DNA of 64,000 nucleotides, from the NCBI RefSeq assembly GCF_035594125.1, contig NC_087171.1, positions 19,990,767 to 20,054,766 on the forward strand, written 5' to 3'. A model generated the notes under the pieces. The model made no database searches and was not told the origin of the DNA. It saw nothing but the letters and a program-made list of their open reading frames with translations. The position numbers were made by a program, and so were the translations under genes. This document shows, piece by piece, positions 1 through 13,228 of the stretch (within the stretch, counting starts at the first letter, position 1; each line of letters begins with the position of its first letter). Origin of the DNA: Scylla paramamosain. Its lineage: Eukaryota > Arthropoda > Malacostraca > Decapoda > Portunidae.

Positions 1-38
<38 letters not shown>
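1..38. repeat. (CT)19 microsatellite, cut by window edge
   Basis: Uninterrupted CT from base 1; the array probably extends outside the window. Confidence 0.95.
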
Positions 39-41
<3 letters not shown>

Positions 42-229
42 ATACACACGCAATAAAAAAAAAAAAATCAAATATATGAGAGCGAAATAACACACGCACT
101 ATATTACGGAGAGAGAAGGGTAAGTAAGGTAGAAGGTGTGTGTGGGGGAAATAAAGGTGAGTAAATAAATTAATCTATACATGGAACTAACACATCTTCT
201 ACACAACAGCAGCAATACGTATCTCCAAA

Positions 230-244
230 AATAATAATAATAAC

Positions 245-314
<70 letters not shown>
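230..314. repeat. (AAT)n microsatellite
   Basis: AAT/TAA triplets with one early interruption (TAACTAATAA). Confidence 0.95.
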
Positions 315-597
315 CCTTTCCACTGATATACATGAAGTCCTTAAAATGAGAATATTAGCACTATATACATACAGAAAAAAGGGGGGAGGAAAATTTTCGG
401 TTAATCATACATACACACACACACTTATACAGAGAGATCATTAACCTGCGAGGAAACCATTGGTGTATTTCATGTATTGCATTAGTATCTTTGTAACCCT
501 GGTATGCTAAAGATTTGCAATATATTTTCTTAAAAGATTAAGAAATGTGGCAGTGAGTCTTCTATCATCTTCAAAATGTTGGTTTTATCTTATACTG

Positions 598-610
598 ATT
601 ATTATTATTA

Positions 611-687
<77 letters not shown>
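598..687. repeat. (ATT)n microsatellite
   Basis: ATT triplets with ATC variants at both ends. Confidence 0.95.
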
Positions 688-688
<1 letters not shown>

Positions 689-825
689 ACTTATTCATTG
701 ATGGATAAAAAATGTTTGTGCAAAAAATTTTTTTCCTCCTCTGTACAAGAAAGTGAAGACAGTCGAGTTAGCTGGTGATGTCTACGACAGTAAAGATGGC
801 GATGAAAAGCAATGAAGTTTTTTTA

Positions 826-887
826 TAATGATAGTAATAATAATAACAATAATGATAATATTAATAATGATGATAATAATAATAATG

Positions 888-953
<66 letters not shown>

Positions 954-995
954 GTGATTGAAAGTAAATTCAGTGAAAATGCATTAATATCACTA

Positions 996-1045
<50 letters not shown>

Positions 1046-1080
1046 GATCATCATCATCATCATCATCATCATTACCATCA
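826..1080. repeat. (AAT)n and (ATT)n/(ATC)n in inverted orientation
   Basis: AAT triplets to 952, AGTGAT at 953-958, a 30-base spacer, ATCACT at 989-994, then ATT triplets to about 1044 and ATC triplets to 1080. The two halves are self-complementary. Confidence 0.95.
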
Positions 1081-1201
1081 TTACTATGATGACTATAAAG
1101 ATTTTTTATTATTATCATTACAATAATTATCATTACCATCATAGTCCTAGATTTCGGTAGGAGGAAAAATATTTTTTTGTGTTTGTCTGTCATCTCACCA
1201 T

Positions 1202-1234
1202 CACCACCACGACCACCACCACCACCACCACCAC

Positions 1235-1283
<49 letters not shown>

Positions 1284-1298
1284 ACACACGCACACACA
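1202..1298. repeat. (ACC)n then (CA)n
   Basis: ACC triplets to 1233, then CA to 1298 with a TA and a CG variant. Confidence 0.95.
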
Positions 1299-2079
1299 AC
1301 TTACAAGCAGGGTGGTGGAGGTAGTGCGTGCGAGGGAGGCTGAGTGGGTGAGCGTACGCCCACGCCAAACAGTGTGGGGAACAAGTGTATCAGCATATGA
1401 AGCATGACTCTTATCTCTACATGAACCACTTTGTTCCACAGTAAAAAAAAAAAAAAAAAATGAAAAGCAAGTGTTTGTTGATCTCTTATGTAATGAAGTC
1501 TCCAAGCCCCGTCCGGTCAGCACCTCAACCCTGTCTCTCTATGTACACAACACTCCTCCACTGACCGCCACCTGCTGCACCACCACACCCTGGAGACACA
1601 CACACGCCGCTACTTGGACCTTCATTTCCACCGACTCACTTACACACATTATAAAACACAACATCAACTACCCGATGGTGAAACGTGTCGATCAAAACCT
1701 GGAATGTGTAATGTAACCTTGCTGCAAGCTGAAAACTGGCTTAGAAGGTAAATGATGATTAGAGAGAAAGAAGTAAAAGACACATTTGAAGGAAGCATTG
1801 CAAGAAGTGTGTGCATTATTGTACACAGTGAGGGGCGGCAGCCAGCCTTAACGTGGCCTTGCTCGTGTGTGAGGCTGCTCGCCACTAACGGAAAAAGGAA
1901 AACGTCAGACATCGGGTGTTGCGTTGCTACAGCCCAAGTGACACGGATCTGTCCCCAGCCATTATTTATAGGTCTAACTTTATAATTAACATATACTTAC
2001 ATACACATCAGAAAACCTCATCACATGATACTTTATTGGCAGTCTAAGAGGCAGTGTTGTTATTACTCTATTACGTGTA

Positions 2080-2244
<165 letters not shown>

Positions 2245-2415
2245 CAAACTTATGTTGTTATCCTTTCTTAACAAGATACTTAGCGTAGATGAACTACCCA
2301 TAAGACAGCATTGGTGTAGTCTATCCAGGAAAATGCTCCTCACTGAAGGCTTTCCTGAATCACACTCCGGCCCACAAGCCGCCGCGCCACCACCCAGCAC
2401 GCGCCACTCAGGCAG

Positions 2416-2497
2416 GCGGGACGACACGCCGCCGCCGCCGGGCAGGCAGTAACAGTCAGTGCTGGCTAGTGAGGGGCGGCACAGCGTGTCGTCCCGC
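2416..2497. other. GC-rich inverted repeat, 14-base arms
   Basis: GCGGGACGACACGC at 2416-2429 is the exact reverse complement of GCGTGTCGTCCCGC at 2484-2497, with 54 bases between. Inside, GCCGCC (from about 2430) can pair with GGCGGC (about 2475-2480), extending a stable hairpin. It lies in a short GC-rich island (2365-2515) unlike its AT-rich surroundings. Confidence 0.85.
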
Positions 2498-2898
2498 TCA
2501 CCTCGGATCACGGTCGCCTATACGTATTAAATTTACAACAATTATCCGAAATCTACTAAGAAACGCCTCCTTTACTTAATCATTCTATTTTTTATCTGAT
2601 GTCCTTCAAGTTCCTTTGCATGGTTTGTATGATAAAAGGAAAATCTGCCAGATGGGAATGCAGGCTCCAAAACCTGGAAAAGCCTGAAAAATCCTTATTT
2701 GGTGAAAACACACAGCATGGCACCACAGCTTTGAAAAGGGCAAAAGTTTGGGTTAATTTTTCAAAATGCATCGCCGACAGAAAACATGCAATGAGCAGTG
2801 GCAATGGTGCAAAAATGCTGAGGGGACTGTGATAACTTGAAGGTGCTACAAGGTGATAATAGGATGAGCTACGTGTGTGTGTCTTGACCTCTGAACTA

Positions 2899-2901
<3 letters not shown>

Positions 2902-2984
<83 letters not shown>
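2902..2984. repeat. (GT)n microsatellite
   Basis: Uninterrupted GT, about 41 units. Confidence 0.95.
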
Positions 2985-2985
<1 letters not shown>

Positions 2986-3753
2986 CATTCTCATATTAAC
3001 GAGCTCACTCTATACAGGGGATAACTAAATCCTTGCTCAGGTATGGTAAAAATGATGAAAGGAAGAAGGTGACCAGAGACAGTCATCTAAAACAAGCAGT
3101 CTTGTTAACACAAAATTTGAGGAGAAAATTTATTTTATAGTTTGTAGTGAGAGAGAAGTCTTTGTTATTTGTGTTTGCCATCTTCAGTCAACAGTTCGTG
3201 AGATAAAACTATACACGCTTTGAGGCAATTAGTATATCTTTGTGGCATGGAAAAAAAAAAAAAAAAAACAGACACCGAACTGAATTTATACCTTTAATGA
3301 ATTTGACAGATTAGATGGCAAAATAATTAGAAATTAGAAAGATGTGTGGAAAACAGTGCACTTTACTGGAGCACAAGAGCGAATGTGTCAAACGATTGAA
3401 CCATTCTGAAAAATGGTGAAGAGAATTTACGTAAAAAAAAAATAAATAAATAAATAAATAAAATAATCAATACATATAATACAAAAACTTCCTCCCTCAG
3501 CCAGCATAAAATAAATATCAACTATAAAATAAATATCAACTATAAAATGAGCTGAAGTACATAAGTGGAAGCAAAATGCGAGGAAGGAGGTAAGCGTGAA
3601 TGTGTCATGCATCGTGTCACGTGTATCATTCTGCTGCTTTGAGTTGTTATTAATACCGCTGGAAAATGTTACTTTCTTTTGCCTTCAGTACTTCTCGAAA
3701 GTCACCCTGAATGTGAAAAAACGGTTACTTCAAAGGAAAAAGAAGAGGAAATG

Positions 3754-3911
<158 letters not shown>

Positions 3912-5237
3912 CAAAGGCCAGAGAAAGAAGGAAAAAGCAGCTTGATATAATTTACCAAGTTTTAAGTTAGTTCGAAATTCATGTGGAAACTTCCATGAAA
4001 AAAGTAAATGCTTTTCCTTTTATTTTAATATGACGAAGGGCTTCCCCCATGAAGGTCACGTTCTCTCAAGGTTTTCCAAGAGTTAAGAATTGTACTGCAG
4101 AAGTTATACAACACAGCTGAAAGTCTCTAAAAAATGGTCCTGAAATAGTTACGTACTACGAATACTTTCCCACAGGATCCTAAAAGTCTTACGAAGTTTT
4201 AGATCTCTCTTCATTGGCAGTCAATAAACCATCAAATCTATCTTCACAAAAATGACGTGCATATTATGTTCGCTGGATCACCTTTGTAGTGGATGTCAAC
4301 ACAAGTGGTGAAGCAAGGTGTGGTGCTGTGAGGGTGAGCCAGTATGGATAACATCCCATTCATGGCAAGTAGTTTCCTGGACAGCAGGTTCAGCACAGAC
4401 ACTGGTGGCAATGGAACAAACAGCAGGATAAAGTCACTGACAAGCGTACAAGTTGTGAGTGGAGGACTCGTGCATCGCACGACATTAAGAACCAAGAGTC
4501 CTGGCAACATCTCAAATGGCTAAAAAGGTTTTTTATGCATGGAAATGTTGTCGATGTTTCTGTGTCCTTGCAAGCTAAAAGCAATGCATTAAACCGCAGC
4601 AATAGGGAGAACCAATGCTGGTGATGAACTAGTAATAAGATCCCGCCTTTCAGACACGCGAAAAAAAAAAAAAACTGACGTTTTATGGAGAGTTTCTCTT
4701 TGTAAATAAATTATTCAAAAAATGTAATTTGTAATCTTTTAAAATACATCTATGCTTATCTTAAAACAATAAGGATTCTGCACTGTGAAAAGGCAGGATA
4801 TTTTTTATTCATGCACATGCAAGCACAACTATTAACTAATGACAAAAAGCAAAGGGCGGGAAAAAGGGATTATGATTGCTGTGGGTGTTTCACTCACGAG
4901 TCTCGATGAAAAAGATGTCTGGTTAGGTAAAGGAAAAAATGCACTTCACTGCAAGCTACAATGCACACACTATGGCTCTAAAATACTGGATAAATGAGGA
5001 GGAAAGACCAGGACACCTGCGGGCGTCGTTACCTTGCCCTGCTAGGACATCGCACTAGACTTGGATGTCCGAGGCGTGGCATGAAAAAGTTACAAATTCA
5101 TTAGTCTAAAAATACATTGAATAAGGCACTGTAGCCTTGATGAAAATATTATTCACTATTGCTAAACACTACGTTCACAAGCAACGTGCACATGTCAAGC
5201 AGTTCACTGATGTGACGTGAGGCCGAGCCCTCAGTGG

Positions 5238-5262
5238 CGGTGCCGTGGGCAGCGCGCTGGAT
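5238..5262 (+). repeat. tRNA-like half repeat (A-box side only)
   Basis: GTGGGCAGCGCGCTGGATTA resembles the A-box side of the SINE at 29322 (GTGGTTAGCAAGCTGGACTC). No B box follows, so only the 5' half of a tRNA-like element seems present. It lies at the start of a 128-codon open frame (5217-5603) that I do not recognise. Confidence 0.35.
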
Positions 5263-6031
5263 TACCGGCGACTTATTCACCTAAAGATGAAAAAACGACA
5301 CCGGAGGAGCATTTAGCTGGATGTGACTTTTCCTCTGCTATTCACAAAGAACACTACAAAATCACACCGGCAATGCCCCGCGTGCTGCACCCCGGGGACT
5401 GTTTTGATTCCTCCAACGGCCACAAGCCACACACCACACACCTCCTCGGGGACACCAGTGACCTGACCACCAGCCTCACCACCCCACGACCACTGTCTGA
5501 GGCAACGGTGACTCATCTCCACATGAGAAACAGCTCCCTAGCTATTACATCAGAAGAGGACAGTGCTCTACCCGCCATTACACTGAAAGCTTTCTTCCTA
5601 TAAAGAAGACACCTTTCCCTCTCATACAGACAGCGGCCAAGGTCAGCCTGCTCTCTTCGCCAGTAATGCTACTCAGGATAAAGTGATAATTTATGCCTTT
5701 CACCAAGCTCGGCAAATTTTATCACCGCAGCTAATAAAAAAAACTGCAGGCGCCACGCACGCACTAGCGCACACACGTACACATGAACACACACACACAC
5801 ACACACACACATTCAACCGCCCATCCACCCACACGCGCACCCACCCCGACCACACACACACACAAATACACGAAGCAGTCAGCGCCTCCAGGTTTCGTCA
5901 TGACTTGAACACCTTATATGTGATCTACACTATTCCCCTCAATCATGGGAAAGGTTTGGAACCTTACTGGCAGTTACTTAACCTACGTCGTATGTCTTAA
6001 CACGATCTTCATCTGAATTTCCCAGCAGTTT

Positions 6032-6273
<242 letters not shown>

Positions 6274-7288
6274 ATCCTACAAAACTGGTATGGATATTTT
6301 AGTCTTGTCACGCCTACAAGAAGCGCCCCGCGAACCACCCAATAGCACCATGAGTTGACAGTGGCAAGGCTGAGACGAGGCGCCGGAAGCCACGCCCTGG
6401 GACGCGCCTCACCTGTCTGAACGTTTGTCCAAAAAAACGTGATTCGTCAACCGGACTCGTAAATCTAGATGATTAACAATATTACTGACAACACTGGCAT
6501 TCTTGTGCGAGGAAATGTGATTTTCAACAACATGGGATATAATTTGCAAAATTACTTCATATGCATAAAAATGATGAAACATTAACCTTTCTTGATTGAA
6601 ATTTTTATCAGGCCAAGCACAGTAAGTGAAGATTGTGTTACCTTATTTCAAAACTGTGTATCCCTTAGCCACCGCATTACTTATGATGTTATACTCTCTA
6701 TCTATTCATATTGGAGACCAAAACTTAGCCTTGAAATTACTTTGGTGTTGGGAATTTGAAGTTATAAACGTGACGCAATACTTAAAATCAAGACAAGTTG
6801 CTGGAATATTTTTTGGACCATTAATTTAACGATCGAGCACAACAGCTCCGCGGCGACCACGCCCTTCCATCAGCACCGCCGAGAAAAACGAAAACACTTC
6901 AATGATCATTTGAGAATAACGAAGTGGAGAGAAATACCTTCCATGAATAAAGCATCTCACTAAGACCACATAGATGTGCTTCACTGCGTGGGCAACACCT
7001 CAACTGGCGGACCATCAGTTGAAAAACACCTTATCTGATTGTCCTCTGCGCATTTCCGTTTTGTGCCCACCACCTTTCCTTTGCGTGTTTTATCCTTGAA
7101 CACTCTAGCTAACGGCACAGGTACCTTCTATTCACCTGCGCACTCGTCATCAAAGAAGAGAAAATAGTGACCTTATGAAAGCGTCAGTGGATGACACCCC
7201 GGCAGCCGTGACCGCCTGGTGGAGGGCGGGTGGAGGAGTGGGTGATCTGGGACCTTTTCCTCCCACATAAGAGGCACATGATACTCAC

Positions 7289-7293
7289 GGCCT

Positions 7294-7326
<33 letters not shown>

Positions 7327-7369
7327 AGATGGAAGGTTCTACTGGCGCTTGGCTGGATCGAAAACAGCA
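7289..7369 (-). CDS. Weak candidate for the next 3' exon
   Basis: An 81-base, 27-codon open stretch, phase 0 at both ends, so it could follow the exon at 9043-9141. On the minus strand it lies between GGCCTTGTTTTGCAG and GAGGCC|GTGAGTAT. It starts CCFRSSQAPVEPSIS, then reads a CA microsatellite as alternating His-Thr, then Glu-Ala. Support is only two good splice signals and phase. Against it, there is no family similarity and half the product is microsatellite. Confidence 0.2.
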
Positions 7370-7989
7370 CTGCAAAACAAGGCCACCGCGGTTACTGAAT
7401 CAGTCTTTGTAAGCTTTACTTGTGACCTAGCGTGCCTCTCCTCGGCTCCCAGCACACGTCCTCTCCCACGCCTCCCGTCACAGCCCCGCGCTCCCCACAG
7501 ACGCAAACACCACTCAAACACGAAACACTAAGTTTAGTATTTGAAGCTAAAAGACAAAATCTATCATTAAGTAAAAGTTTAAAGACAAAACGGGGAAACC
7601 TTTGTTAACGTTGCATAAGTCGGTAGTCCCCTCAAAGATGACAGGATGTGGTCTTCTCTACGAATATTGGCTACGATGACGGCATTATTAAGGAAGGAGT
7701 CACTAGAAGCACGTGACACTCACCAGGACTACGAGTATTTGCTATGTTTATTACTATCCTTTGTGCGATACGATAGTCTATTGAAAGGTTAACATTACTC
7801 TCCGGGGGTAACAACGGCGAGGAAGACGGCGACTCCCCTGTCTTCGTGGCTATTGTGTTTCGTCCTAAGGGTGAGCCATCCCCTCCTCCCCACCTTCTGC
7901 TTCTCCTCCTCGCTTCCTTGCCCTAGACGTTCCGTTTGGAGGCAGTGAATGGAAGAAATGTGCGAACTACCTATTAACAACGATGAAGG

Positions 7990-7992
<3 letters not shown>

Positions 7993-8027
<35 letters not shown>
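7993..8027. repeat. (GT)n microsatellite
   Basis: Uninterrupted GT dinucleotides. Confidence 0.9.
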
Positions 8028-8028
<1 letters not shown>

Positions 8029-8818
8029 CTCATGGTACCAATATGAAGCAACTGAAACTAAATCTTCTGGAGTAGTGTACCCTTAAATGATTCAGTTTTC
8101 TCTCTCCAGACGACTTCGGCCCGAGTTGCGTGGGGAAACTATTACAAAAAATGTATCGCTTGCTAACACAAACACACAAAGTATAGTGGCACGTCCTTTG
8201 GTTGAAGTGGAAATGTGTACATATGCTGCATTGAGTTTCTGCTTCAGGTAATCGGTTCACGCGCTTACGTAAAACAGCAAGGTTACCTGGATCACTTTTT
8301 GAACAACGTACTTCCTACCTGACCGAAAAATCGTACTTATTCGTTTCATCACTTCTGATATACTTTATAGTTCCAACACTTTCATCCATTTCTTCCTATT
8401 TCCTTTTCTTCTCTCTCTCTTTGGCACAGACTTTCCTATCAATTTCAGTTTCCGCACGTGTGTTTTTTTTTCCTTTGAGTTACTGAGACAACTTAGGTAA
8501 GGAGAAGAGAAGAAAGACTCTACTCTCAATCAACGAGAGAAAAAGAGAGAGAGAGAACATAGATGATTCCTGACACTGCTTTCTTCCTCTCCTATTATCA
8601 CTGAAGCATGATCAACCTCCTACTCTGAACCACACAAACCTGGAATCACCCAAAGACACTGACCAACACCACCGTCAACACCACCACCACCATCAAGAAC
8701 ACAGCAACCATACCACTGACACTACACCATCACCATCACTTCCGTCAACATCACCTTGCAGTAACCAACAACACTCCTTACGTCACAGTGGCAATGGACG
8801 TGAATGACGGTGTAATAC

Positions 8819-8933
<115 letters not shown>

Positions 8934-9042
8934 TTCTTCCTCCTCTACAGCCTCATTCTCCATGTCCTCCTCCTCCTCCTCCTCCTACTCCTCCTTCTTT
9001 TGCTTCTCCTCCTCCTCCACCACCTCAGTGCCTCCGCCTCAC

Positions 9043-9141
9043 CTTCTCCCGGGGCCTGGCAGCGCCGCGAAACACTGCCGCATCGAATATGACCTGGTCC
9101 TCAGGCCGCACCGCCTCCCGCAGCTCCGTTAGCAGGCTCAG
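9043..9141 (-). CDS. whrn: Whirlin-like exon: harmonin-homology domain, last part
   Basis: A 33-codon exon, phase 0 at both ends, between GTTTGTCCACAG and GAGAAG|GTGAGG on the minus strand. It reads LSLLTELREAVRPEDQVIFD and then AAVFRGAARPREK. Joined to the previous exon it makes LLTSPDK-LSLLTELREAVRPED, matching the family helix pair in which a 'SLLSE(V/I)R...I.P.D...FD' segment follows a 'LL.T..K' end. The intron before it is about 16.3 kb. It is the most 3' exon I can assign with confidence; the coding sequence must continue below 9043. Confidence 0.9.
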
Positions 9142-9190
9142 CTGTGGACAAACACTTCATCACTACCACTCCAGGCCTGTGTGTGTGCGT

Positions 9191-9617
9191 GAACATAAGA
9201 ACATAAGAAATAAGGGAAGCTACAAGAAGCCACCAGGTTTACACGTGGCAGTCCCTGTATGAAATATACCTACCTATTTCCACCTATCATCCCCGTCCAT
9301 AAAACCGTCTAATCTTCTCTTAAAGCTCCCTAATGTCTTAGCACTAACAACATGATTACTGAGTCCGTTCCACTCATCTACCACTCAATTTGAAAACCAT
9401 TTTCTTCTTATCTCTTTCTTGAACTTAAGTTTTTTTTTAAAGTCTGAACCCGTTATTTCTTGTTCTGTCCAGGTTGCTGATCCTAAGAATTTTGCTTACG
9501 TCCCCCTTGTTATAATCTTTATACCACTTAAAAACTTCTATCAGGTCTCCTCTTAACCTAAGTCTCTCTAAAGAATGTAAATTTAACAGCTTCATTCTCG
9601 CCTCGTAAGGAATACTT

Positions 9618-9619
<2 letters not shown>
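9191..9619 (-). mobile_element. CR1-like non-LTR retrotransposon fragment, 3' end, copy A
   Basis: On the minus strand this encodes the C-terminal tail of a LINE reverse-transcriptase protein (LERLRLRGDLIEVFKWYKDY, then LRISNLDRTRNNGFRL, then after a frameshift KKEIRRKWFSN, VVDEWNGLSNHVVSAKTLGS). After the stop it runs to a short tail of two TTATGTTC units, a 3' tandem tail typical of CR1-type elements. The frame is broken by a shift at a poly-A run near 9432 and by a stop where an Arg is expected before VVDEWN. The 5' side is cut off at 9620 by a (GT)n array. It lies in the intron 50 bases from the 9043-9141 exon. Confidence 0.85.

Positions 9620-9711
<92 letters not shown>
9620..9711. repeat. 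(GT)n microsatellite at the 5' end of CR1-like copy A
   Basis: Uninterrupted; it begins exactly where similarity of the LINE copy ends. Confidence 0.95.
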
Positions 9712-9714
<3 letters not shown>

Positions 9715-10150
9715 GGATATAAAAATGTATGAGGTAAACTTGAAAATATATTTGCAAACGGTAAAATAGTAAACTCTTTTTTTAATCTACTGAATATATG
9801 ATTTTTTTTTTCGTTAATCAAAAATATTTTCATGATTCAAAAGCGTTAATGTTAAAATTAATGATGCTATATTCTACATCTTGGGCAAAAAAAAAAAAAA
9901 AACTAGTGTGTTTAAAAGATCCTGGTGTACATATGTAGGCGTAAAGATAGCAATTCTTAAAGGAAAAGAAAATATATATAAAGCTCGATTCGATAACTTT
10001 TTTTTATATATTCAGTAAAATTAATTACTCGTCCTTTTAATTTTAAACAATCTCCTAATTTTCAAAAATGTACTTTTAGCAACAACAGTTACTATACTCG
10101 TATAAAGGTCAAAAACATATGTGACTTTCAAAACAGTTTAACATTATCAT

Positions 10151-10716
<566 letters not shown>

Positions 10717-10740
10717 ACGCAGGAGTAATCTACAATAAGG

Positions 10741-10824
10741 TGGCATATTTCATTAAGTCTACGGTAGAAGCTTGCCACATTTCATTATGTCTGCGGACAG
10801 TATTTGCCACATTTCACATTACTG
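10741..10824. repeat. Short tandem repeat, 32-base unit, 2.6 copies
   Basis: TGGCATATTTCATTAAGTCT, TGCCACATTTCATTATGTCT and TGCCACATTTCACATTACTG begin at 10741, 10773 and 10805. It lies just after the large (GA)n array. Confidence 0.75.
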
Positions 10825-11361
10825 TGTTGAGTTAGCCGAGAGAGCAGTTCTTTGAGTGACCTCCAGCTAATGTTGTGTAGAGAAAACGACTTATCAGTTT
10901 AGAAATTCACTAGACCGGATAAATAAATCGTTTTAGGAATATAATTACTTTAGAATCCATTTTTTTAATATTTTTTTTTCGTACATCTTGGGAGCGACTT
11001 TATGACGGATGGGAAATGAAACATGGAGGAAATGAAACGGTGGAAAGGAAAAGGGAATAATTTATGGGGTAAGGAAGGAAGGAAGGAAGGAAGTGGTGAC
11101 AAAGGAGAAACGCGATGCAGGAGGATATGAGAAAATATCAGCAAAGTGACGGTGATGTATGGGAGCTAAAGAGGAGGAGAAGGAATAATGCAAGGTGACG
11201 CACAGTGTAAGGAAGGTGAGGGAAGAAAAGAAAAATACTTAAATCATCCCTGACAGATATTCACGTGACTTTAGGTTCGATATTTTATGCTTAGTTTTAT
11301 TTATGATTAGTGTGGTGTGGTGTAGTGTGGTTGTGATTGCTATTACAATTAGTATAACGGC

Positions 11362-11649
11362 TTTTATTACGACTGCAATTACTCCTACTCCTTCTTCTAC
11401 TTCTTCTTGTCCTTCTCTTCCTTCTCCTTCTTGTCATCCTCCTTCTCCTCCTCCTATTACTACTACCACTACTACTATTAATATTACGACTACCATTATA
11501 ACTGTTTTTATTACGACTGCAATTACTCCTACTCCTTCTTCTACTTCCTCTTGTCCTTCTCTTCCTTCTCCTTCTTGTCATCCTCCTTCTCCTCCTCCTA
11601 TTACTACTACCACTACTACTATTAATATTACGACTACCATTATCAACTT
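11362..11649. repeat. Near-perfect 144-base tandem duplication
   Basis: Copy 1 (11362-11505) and copy 2 (11506-11649) differ at one base in the first 130 or so (TTCTTCTTG against TTCCTCTTG) and at a few at the end. The unit is pyrimidine-rich with CCT/ACT triplets. As 144 is a multiple of three, open frames run through both copies on each strand (Arg/Ser-rich on minus, Thr/Ser/Pro-rich on plus); I do not regard them as genes. Confidence 0.9.
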
Positions 11650-11799
11650 CTGATTGCAAAAGACTGACTGATCAAAAATGTATGTCCTGTAATATTGTGG
11701 TCATATGGCAACGTAACAAAAGAGTGAATGCAGCAAAACTGAGACTTTGTAGAATTAGAGAAGACATATATTTAAGTCTCCATGCCAGAGACAATCAGC

Positions 11800-12010
11800 T
11801 CCTCAGTCATTGGTAAGGAAACTCTTATCTATTTTCCCCTACCTCTTTGCCATGTTTCAACACCAAGGTATGGAGACATAACAATTATCTTAACCTTTAT
11901 TTTGAAATCTTCTCTGTTTAATGTTTCTTTATCTTCTTCTTCCTCCTTGCCATGTTTGAACAGCAAGGAATGTAGACATCTTCAGAATTACCTTGGCTTC
12001 CATTTTAAGT
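11800..12010. repeat. Imperfect tandem duplication, 100-base period
   Basis: TTGCCATGTTTCAACACCAA at 11847 matches TTGCCATGTTTGAACAGCAA at 11947, followed in both by GG(T/A)ATG(G/T)AGACAT and a TTA-CTT--(C/T)TTCCATTTT-type stretch. Confidence 0.6.
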
Positions 12011-12487
12011 AATTTTGGTAGCGGCAAATTAGCATTTTCTCCTCATCTTGTGCACGTGGCCTGCTTTCTTCACACGTAAACAATGACACGTAAGAAACAG
12101 GCAACGCTTTGACCACCAAGACGTGACCATGACAGCCTTCCAAAACAACACCAAGAAAGCCACGAGCACTGCAAAATTAAAGTCATGAAGACATCATAAG
12201 ACATAATCAAGCTACAGAGTAAGTGGGAGCGAGAGTTGTCCAATAGATCAGCTTATTTTCGGCCAAAGTTTAGGGAAAGTTGATGGGACGTGCAGTGAAT
12301 CAGAGTGAAAATGATGAATAAGAGGAACTGTTGGAATGTTGTTGGCTGGATAATAACTTACAAGAAAAATTTAACTTAGTAAGAAAGATTCTGAGATTAT
12401 CCTCTTGCGAAAAAAAAAACTATTACATAAAAAAAAACATGTTGATTTATTAGTTAAATCAGTCCAGTTTGTCCGTACATAGCTGAT

Positions 12488-12601
<114 letters not shown>

Positions 12602-12676
12602 TTCCGTGCGACAATAAGGAAGCAATTTAGTAACAAGTCGACAGGAAGCGGAAAATTACACGCAAAAACTAAAATG

Positions 12677-13228
12677 AAGGAGAGGAGGAGGAGGAAGAGG
12701 AAGAGGAAGAGGAAGAGGAGGAGGAGGAGGAGGAGGAGGAGGAGGAGGAGGAGGAGGAGGAGGAAGAGGAGGACAGGATAGATGACAGGATGGATGAGTA
12801 AAAATAAAAAAAAAGAGAAGATTAAGAGCCTAAGAATAAGAACAGAAATAAAGAATTAAAAGATTAAGACAAGAAGAAGAAGAACAAGAACATGAACAAG
12901 AACAAGAAGGACAAGAAGAAGAAGAAGAAGAAGAAGAAGAAGAAGAAGAAGAAGAAGAAGAAGAAGAAGAAGAAGAAGAAGAAGAAGAAGAAGAAGAAGA
13001 AGAAGAAGAAGAAGAAGAAGAAAAAATGATAATGATAATAATGATAAAAGACAAGACGAAAAAGAAAAGAAAAGGAAGAAAAAAATGAAAGAACGAAAAT
13101 AAAAAATCGAAGAAAAAAGATCAAATGAAAAGAACAAACGAAAACTTGCAAGAAAAAAATAAAGGAAAAGGAGGAGGAGGAGGAGGAGGAGGAGGAGGAG
13201 GAGGAGGAGGAGGAGGAGGAGGAGGAGG
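12677..13228. repeat. Purine triplet arrays: GGA, AAG, GGA
   Basis: GGA-rich 12677-12772, AAG 12867-13022 (pure from about 12913), then GGA 13167-13228, joined by other purine-rich sequence, so about 550 bases are nearly all purine on plus. Confidence 0.95.

Noticed and set aside
5217..5603. A 128-codon protein gene on plus
   Set aside because: No recognisable motif, it starts within a tRNA-like repeat, and I see no good splice or initiation context.
6340..6425. Minus-strand exon near GACAG|GTGAGG
   Set aside because: The motif could be a donor or an acceptor, but neither side has a convincing open frame or family similarity.
10741..10824. CRISPR-like array of 32-base repeats
   Set aside because: Units are contiguous without spacers and only 2.6 copies; it is a plain tandem repeat in a eukaryotic genome.
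12677..13228. Arg/Lys/Glu-rich or poly-Ser/Leu coding region
   Set aside because: Purine triplet arrays explain all frames.
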